DNA from: Clostridium yunnanense
GTDB lineage: Bacteria; Bacillota; Clostridia; Clostridiales; Clostridiaceae
NCBI RefSeq assembly: GCF_016595795.1
Contig: NZ_JAENHN010000025.1
Span: 70,689-134,688 of the forward strand
DNA: 64,000 bases
Reading direction: 5' to 3'
In this document: positions 59,591-64,000 of the stretch, one piece after another
How positions within the stretch are numbered: the first letter of the stretch is position 1
How the letters are laid out: each line of letters begins with the position of its first letter
The notes under the pieces: generated by a model
What the model saw: the letters and a program-made list of their open reading frames with translations, nothing else
What the model was told of the DNA's origin: nothing
Database searches by the model: none
Position numbers and translations under genes: made by a program

Positions 59591-60181
59591 ATGGCAATTG
59601 ATATAAAAGCAATTGAAGAACATATAAGAGGTATTTTAATAGCTCTTGGCGATAATCCTGAAAGAGAAGGCTTAAAAGATACACCAAAACGTGTGGCTAA
59701 AATGTATGAAGAAGTCTTTAAAGGTATGACCTATACAAATGACGATATTGCTTCTATGTTCAACGTTACTTTTGAAGATGATTTAGATATAAAAAATAGC
59801 AATAATGACTTAGTATTTATGAAAGACATAGAAATCTTCAGTCACTGTGAGCACCACTTAGCTTTAATGTACAACATGAAGGTTGCAGTAGCTTATGTTC
59901 CTAACAAAAAAGTAATAGGCTTAAGCAAAATAGCCAGAATAGCTGACATGGTGGGAAGAAGACTACAGCTTCAAGAAAGAATTGGAACTGACATAGCTGA
60001 AATTCTTCAAAAAATAACCGAATCAGAAGATGTAGCTGTAATTATTCAAGGTGAACATGGCTGCATGACTACTAGAGGGATTGAGAAACCAGGAACTAAA
60101 ACTATAACTACTACCCTACGAGGTAGATTTAATACTGATCCAATTTTAAATAATAAACTTATGATGCTTTATACTAAATAG
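59591..60181 (+). CDS. folE: GTP cyclohydrolase I
   Basis: 196 aa from ATG 59591, two bases after queE. Zinc/catalytic residues are in [13 protein letters not shown] and [22 protein letters not shown] is the family core. It makes dihydroneopterin triphosphate, the starting point for both queuosine and folate. Here it is tied to queuosine by operon and riboswitch. Confidence 0.97.
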   Translation: MAIDIKAIEEHIRGILIALGDNPEREGLKDTPKRVAKMYEEVFKGMTYTNDDIASMFNVTFEDDLDIKNSNNDLVFMKDIEIFSHCEHHLALMYNMKVAVAYVPNKKVIGLSKIARIADMVGRRLQLQERIGTDIAEILQKITESEDVAVIIQGEHGCMTTRGIEKPGTKTITTTLRGRFNTDPILNNKLMMLYTK

Positions 60182-60212
60182 GAATATATAAGATTAAGAG
60201 GATGGTGCAATT

Positions 60213-60869
60213 ATGAATAAGCAAAAAGCAGTAGTGGTATTTAGTGGCGGACAAGATAGTACAACTTGTTTATTTTGGGCAAAGAGAAAATTCAAAGAAG
60301 TTATAGCAGTTTCTTTTGATTACAATCAAAAGCATAAACTAGAATTAGAATGTGCAAAGGATATATGTAAAAAACACGGCATCGAACACCATATTTTAGA
60401 TCTAAACCTATTGAACCAGTTAGCTCCTAATTCATTAACTAGACAAGATATAACTGTTGATAAAAATGCACCTACAGAAGGACTTCCTAATTCCTTTGTA
60501 GATGGAAGAAACTTATTATTCTTAACATTTGTAGCTGTGTTTGCAAAGCAAAGAGAAATAAATACTATTATAACTGGTGTTTCTCAAAGTGATTTTAGCG
60601 GATATCCAGACTGCAGAGATGTATTTATAAAATCTCTAAACGTAACTTTAAACTTAGCTATGGATTATCAATTTGAGATCTTTACACCTTTAATGTGGAT
60701 CAACAAAGCTGAAACTTGGAAGATGGCTTATGACTTAGGGGTTCTAGATATAGTAAAGAACGAAACCCTAACTTGCTATAATGGAGTTAAAGGAAATGGC
60801 TGCGGAGAATGTCCTGCTTGCAAACTTAGAAAAAATGGATATTTAGAGTTTAAAAATAATTTCTTATAG
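60213..60869 (+). CDS. queC: 7-cyano-7-deazaguanine (preQ0) synthase
   Basis: 218 aa. PP-loop motif SGGQDS at 11-16; C-terminal zinc cluster in [17 protein letters not shown]. It turns CDG to preQ0 with ATP and ammonia. Last gene of the operon. preQ0 reductase (queF), tgt, queA and queG/queH are not in the window. Confidence 0.97.
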   Translation: MNKQKAVVVFSGGQDSTTCLFWAKRKFKEVIAVSFDYNQKHKLELECAKDICKKHGIEHHILDLNLLNQLAPNSLTRQDITVDKNAPTEGLPNSFVDGRNLLFLTFVAVFAKQREINTIITGVSQSDFSGYPDCRDVFIKSLNVTLNLAMDYQFEIFTPLMWINKAETWKMAYDLGVLDIVKNETLTCYNGVKGNGCGECPACKLRKNGYLEFKNNFL

Positions 60870-60966
60870 AAACCTAAATTCAAGAGCTTAGATATTAATA
60901 TATAGTTCTAATATAGAATTATATTGACATAACACCTTAGTGAGGGAAAATCTAATATACAATATG

Positions 60967-61006
60967 GCTTACACTATTATATCTTTAGTGTAAGCTTTTA
61001 TTTTAC
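60967..61006 (+). terminator. Terminator of the queuosine operon
   Basis: 10-bp perfect stem GCTTACACTA / TAGTGTAAGC, 9-base loop, then TTTTATTTT. Confidence 0.93.
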
Positions 61007-61200
61007 CACATTTCACATATTGTAATAAAACTAAATCGTTACTCTTCTAGTATTCAATGAATCTTATTTGTCTCCAACTCTTATATATAATACACTCTAA
61101 TATTGTTTGTACATGTTTACTATACTAAAGTTTTAATATTAAATTTATACAAGAAGTAATGTACAAGACTTAATATTTGCTCAACAAAGTTTAACAAATA

Positions 61201-61261
61201 GCAATAAAACACAATAAAACGCAATATTTTTATTGACTTCTTTATGCAATCATTCTATAAT
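61201..61261 (+). promoter_or_regulatory. Promoter with 10-bp direct repeats, upstream of the helix-turn-helix gene
   Basis: TTGACT (61233-61238), 17 bases, TATAAT (61256-61261). Just upstream are direct repeats spaced one helix turn apart: GCAATAAAAC, ACAATAAAAC and GCAAT (61201-61225). They may bind a regulator, perhaps the gene's own product. Confidence 0.78.
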
Positions 61262-61295
61262 TAAGCCATACTCAATTAGTAAAGGAATGATTATT

Positions 61296-61772
61296 GTGGA
61301 AGAAAAACTTTATACCATTGACCAGGTTGCTGAAATACTTGGTATGCATCATAAAACAATACGAAAATTTATAACTGAAGGAAAACTTAGAGCTAATAAG
61401 GTTGGTAAGCAATGGAGAATCTCCGGTCATGATCTAAGTTTGTTTATGGAGAACAGTGATATTCAAATAGATACAAAAAAAGATGAAGAAAGCCTTATAG
61501 AATTCTCAACAAGTAAATCAAATCCATCTGATAGTCGAAATAAAATTAATGTATCTACGGTTGTTGACATAAACGATTTGAATATAGATGAATACAACCG
61601 AATATCAAATTCCCTTTTAGCTATAATGAACAGCAAAGACCCTAATTTAGGACTTTCCACTATAAAAATGCAGTATTCAGAAAAAGAAAATAGATTAAGA
61701 GTACTATTATGGGGTGATATCAAATTTACAGAAGAAATATTGAACTTCATAGAACTATTAACGGAGAGATGA
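61296..61772 (+). CDS. Helix-turn-helix DNA-binding protein (excisionase/MerR-like domain)
   Basis: 158 aa from GTG 61296 after AAAGGAATG; longer frames begin inside the promoter. Residues 3-50 are an HTH_17/excisionase-type winged helix (LYTIDQVAEILGMHHKTIRK...LRANKVGKQWRISGHDLS). The remaining 100 residues (DEYNRISNSLLAIMN, ENRLRVLLWGD) are not recognised and could sense a ligand. It overlaps the start of the hydrolase gene, so the two are one operon. Confidence 0.75.
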   Translation: MEEKLYTIDQVAEILGMHHKTIRKFITEGKLRANKVGKQWRISGHDLSLFMENSDIQIDTKKDEESLIEFSTSKSNPSDSRNKINVSTVVDINDLNIDEYNRISNSLLAIMNSKDPNLGLSTIKMQYSEKENRLRVLLWGDIKFTEEILNFIELLTER

Positions 61773-62617
61773 AAATGAAAACAGCATTCAAATCAAACAT
61801 TATGAAAAGTCAAGTTATTGAACAGTATGATAAAATACTAAAATCTTCTAGTTTGGCTTACGAAGAACTTTATATAAATACTAGTTATGGTAGTACTTTT
61901 ATAATAGCTTCAGGCAAAATAGACTCCCCTCCCCTTATATTACTCCATGGCGCAGGTATGAATTCAGCAATGTGGTTAGGTGATATTGGCGAGTATTCTA
62001 AGAATTATAGAGTTTATGCAATAGATATACCCGGAGACCCTGGTAAAAGTGATGAAAGACAATTCTCTTTAAAAAGCTCAGCTTATGCAGACTGGCTTTA
62101 TGAAGTACTTAATTCTCTTTCTATAAGTACTACAAATATTATAGGAATTTCTTTAGGTGCCTGGTTATCAGTAAAATTTTCAATAAGTTATCCAAGCAGA
62201 GTTGATAAGCTTATTTTAATATCTCCTTCTGGAATTGGTCCTCAAAAAACATCTTTTATATTCAAAGCTCTGATACACAGCCTTCAAGGTGAAAGAGGGA
62301 TGGAAAAACTATATACTAAAGTAAATGGAAATAAACCTGTTCCACCTACAATGCTTCAATATCAAAAAGTCATTAGAAAAAGCTTTAATTTTCGTTATGA
62401 GACAATACCTGTATTTTCTGATGAAGAGTTAAGGAAACTAAAGATGCCAATTACTCTATTTGTAGGAGATGAAGATATAATGCTCCATTCAATTAAAACC
62501 GCTGACCGTTTAAGAACACTTATTCCTTCAGCAAATATAAATATTTTGAAAGATACTGGTCATGCTATCATCAGTATCAAATCTGATATAATTAAATTTT
62601 TATCATTTAATCACTAA
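61769..62617 (+). CDS. Alpha/beta hydrolase
   Basis: 282 aa (ATG 61769 overlaps the previous stop; ATG 61775 is better spaced from GGAGAG). Oxyanion loop LLHGAGMNSAMW (about 55-66), nucleophile Ser in GISLGAW, acid Asp in FVGDEDIML and His in DTGHAI. Cytoplasmic esterase or related enzyme; substrate unknown. Confidence 0.85.
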   Translation: MKMKTAFKSNIMKSQVIEQYDKILKSSSLAYEELYINTSYGSTFIIASGKIDSPPLILLHGAGMNSAMWLGDIGEYSKNYRVYAIDIPGDPGKSDERQFSLKSSAYADWLYEVLNSLSISTTNIIGISLGAWLSVKFSISYPSRVDKLILISPSGIGPQKTSFIFKALIHSLQGERGMEKLYTKVNGNKPVPPTMLQYQKVIRKSFNFRYETIPVFSDEELRKLKMPITLFVGDEDIMLHSIKTADRLRTLIPSANINILKDTGHAIISIKSDIIKFLSFNH

Positions 62618-62640
62618 CCCAAAAGGTTAGTGATTTTATT
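62611..62640 (+). terminator. Terminator of the hydrolase gene
   Basis: TCACTAACC / GGTTAGTGA stem with 5-base loop, then TTTTATTG. The stop codon lies inside the stem. Confidence 0.88.
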
Positions 62641-62654
62641 GTTAAAATTTTAAC

Positions 62655-62683
62655 TTGACTTAATAGACAGACTGGTCTATTAT
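62655..62683 (+). promoter_or_regulatory. Promoter and operator of tetR
   Basis: TTGACT, 17 bases, TATTAT. The spacer contains the palindrome AATAGACAGACTGGTCTATT (62662-62681 including part of the -10). The same palindrome, inverted, lies between the -35 and -10 of thl. Confidence 0.88.
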
Positions 62684-62722
62684 ATTAATTGTAAGATATA
62701 TTTCTAATTAGGAGATAAAACC

Positions 62723-63292
62723 ATGGTTAAGAACACAAAAGGTGAACAATCTAAAAATAACTTAATTGAGTGCGCAGCTAATTTATTTATACAAAAAGGC
62801 TATAATGCTACTGGAATAAACGACATTTTAGAAGGTACAGGACTTCCTAAAGGCTCCTTCTATTTTCACTTTAAAAGTAAAAAAGATTTAGCAATTAGTG
62901 TCTCTGATTATTATGAAAAAAAAATTGGTGAGTTGATATTGAATTCTGCTAAGGGTAATCAGTGGGAAGATTTTATAAAAACACTAACAGCTACAATGAT
63001 ATATGGTGCAGAAAAAAATAAACATTTTGGATGTCCTTTCGCAGTATTAGGTCTTGAGATAGCATTCTCTGAGCCAGATCTTGCTGAATATTACACTAAA
63101 TCCATGAATAAATTAATTGATATATTTGCTGATGTCCTTAGATTTTCTAAAGTTCCTGAAGAAAAAGTACTTACTTTATCCAATCGTGCATTTGCTATAT
63201 ACGAGGGATATTTAGTTTATTATCGTTTAAGTAAGGATGTAAATACATTAAGAAGAATGTCAGATGATTTAATTTCAATCTATAAAGACTAA
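62723..63292 (+). CDS. TetR/AcrR-family regulator, probable repressor of itself and thl
   Basis: 189 aa. N-terminal TetR helix-turn-helix (residues 12-58: LIECAANLFIQKGYNATGIN, GLPKGSFYFHFKSKKDL). The C-terminal ligand domain resembles the LmrA/YxaF branch, whose operators also have an AGACTGGTCT core. An identical-type palindrome covers its own promoter and that of thl 170 bases downstream. Ligand unknown. Confidence 0.88.
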   Translation: MVKNTKGEQSKNNLIECAANLFIQKGYNATGINDILEGTGLPKGSFYFHFKSKKDLAISVSDYYEKKIGELILNSAKGNQWEDFIKTLTATMIYGAEKNKHFGCPFAVLGLEIAFSEPDLAEYYTKSMNKLIDIFADVLRFSKVPEEKVLTLSNRAFAIYEGYLVYYRLSKDVNTLRRMSDDLISIYKD

Positions 63293-63370
63293 AGAAAACC
63301 TCTTTAATCTTCATATAAATATACATAAGATTTTATTAATTGGCTCTCAGTAATTTGGGTGCTAATTAAT

Positions 63371-63400
63371 TTCACACCAATAGACAGACCAGTCTATTAT
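63371..63400 (+). promoter_or_regulatory. Promoter and TetR-type operator of thl
   Basis: TTCACA, 18 bases, TATTAT, with AATAGACAGACCAGTCTATT (63379-63398) in between. It equals the reverse complement of the tetR operator apart from one or two bases. Confidence 0.85.
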
Positions 63401-63463
63401 TATAGATGCAATTTTATCCTAGTTTCAATATTACAAAAAATAAACTTTTGGAGGTAATTTATT

Positions 63464-64000
63464 ATGAAAGATGTAGTAATCGTTAGTGCTGTAAGAACTG
63501 CTATAGGAGCATACGGAAAAACTCTTAAGGACGTACCTGCTGTTGACTTAGGCGCTGTTGTAATAAAGGAAGCTGTTAAAAGAGCTGGAATAAAACCTGA
63601 ATTAATCAGTGAAGTTATATTTGGCAATGTTCTTCAAGCTGGCCTTGGTCAAAACCCAGCAAGACAAGCTGCTGTAAAAGCTGGTTTACCAGTAGAAATT
63701 CCTGCTCTAACTCTTAATAAAGTTTGTGGTTCTGGTTTAAGAAGCATAATCCTCGCAGCACAAATAATTAAAGCTGGTGATGCTGACGTTATCGTAGCTG
63801 GCGGTATGGAAAACATGTCTGCAGCTCCATTCCTACTTGATAATGCGAGATGGGGTTACAGAATGGGTCACAACGACTTAGTAGATGAAATGATCAGAGA
63901 CGGGTTATGGGATGCCTTCAATGATTATCATATGGGTGTAACTGCTGAAAATGTAGCAGAACAATGGAATGTAACTAGAGAAGAACAAGATGAGTTCTCA
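63464..64000 (+). CDS. thlA: Acetyl-CoA acetyltransferase (thiolase), cut by window edge
   Basis: The first 179 codons are visible. [19 protein letters not shown] is the family start and C88 (LNKVCGSGL) the acyl-binding Cys; [11 protein letters not shown] and [11 protein letters not shown] follow. It condenses two acetyl-CoA to acetoacetyl-CoA, feeding hbd. Ribosome site GGAGGT. The second catalytic Cys lies beyond the window. Confidence 0.97.
   Translation, partial: MKDVVIVSAVRTAIGAYGKTLKDVPAVDLGAVVIKEAVKRAGIKPELISEVIFGNVLQAGLGQNPARQAAVKAGLPVEIPALTLNKVCGSGLRSIILAAQIIKAGDADVIVAGGMENMSAAPFLLDNARWGYRMGHNDLVDEMIRDGLWDAFNDYHMGVTAENVAEQWNVTREEQDEFS

Overview
The window is low-GC DNA of a butyrate-forming anaerobe of the Clostridium sensu stricto type. 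The main reason is the clustered crotonyl-CoA to butyryl-CoA operon (crt-bcd-etfB-etfA-hbd) downstream of the redox repressor gene rex, with an OGG-type 8-oxoguanine glycosylase and groESL nearby. Supporting signs are the A+T-rich codon usage, strong GGAGG ribosome binding sites, a thiolase gene (thl), RNA-switch-controlled operons and a sporulation gene (Cse60 type). I do not assign a species.

Layout. 1-1.8 kb: type IV pilus/secretion ATPase (partial) and prepilin peptidase. 2.2-4.3 kb: groESL under a perfect CIRCE element. 4.6-8.2 kb: membrane proteins, a small HNH protein and ogg. 8.4-15.6 kb: iron alcohol dehydrogenase, the butyryl-CoA operon with a Rex operator, and rex. 16-17.8 kb: ferritin, then the Mn exporter mntP behind a yybP-ykoY-type Mn riboswitch whose two alternative folds can both be traced. 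17.9-30.1 kb: a ten-gene branched-chain amino acid cluster (ilvN-cimA-leuC-leuD-leuB-ilvD-ilvB-leuA-ilvC order of transcription) behind a T-box-like attenuator and a good promoter. 30.2-33.3 kb: CadC/ArsR-type sensor and heavy-metal P-type ATPase with a clear operator. 33.4-38.2 kb: TPR proteins and short peptide genes, including a probable RRNPP quorum-sensing pair (TPR regulator plus exported propeptide) and a 9-codon gene with its own promoter, Shine-Dalgarno site and terminator. 39.3-40.6 kb: secreted GH46 chitosanase. 40.7-56.3 kb: accessory region with five YcxB-like membrane proteins, a duplicated 143-aa membrane protein, an amidase, a holin with a damaged start, a 988-aa M14 peptidoglycan peptidase, a TPR membrane protein, a sigma-like phage regulator, Cse60, and an XRE/ImmA pair. 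56.3-60.9 kb: a preQ1-I riboswitch in front of a six-gene queuosine operon whose first two genes encode a 2-hydroxyacyl-CoA-dehydratase-like Fe-S protein and its ATP-dependent activase. 61-64 kb: helix-turn-helix protein, alpha/beta hydrolase, TetR regulator and thl.

How genes work together. thl (63.5 kb, +) and the crt operon (14.7 kb, -) together make the acetyl-CoA to butyryl-CoA route. The crt operon carries a Rex box (NADH/NAD sensing). thl carries a palindrome almost identical to the one in front of the neighbouring tetR, each lying between -35 and -10, so thiolase is probably under that TetR. The amino acid cluster encodes leucine synthesis, the shared ilv steps and a citramalate route to isoleucine.

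Most notable. (1) The riboswitch-controlled HgdB/HgdC-like pair in the queuosine operon, a candidate for an unassigned reductive step, with a non-standard ATT start codon. (2) The shared TetR operator. (3) The RRNPP pair and a 9-aa peptide gene. (4) Two families of short palindromic dispersed elements (about 100 bp and 50-200 bp), some nested inside others.
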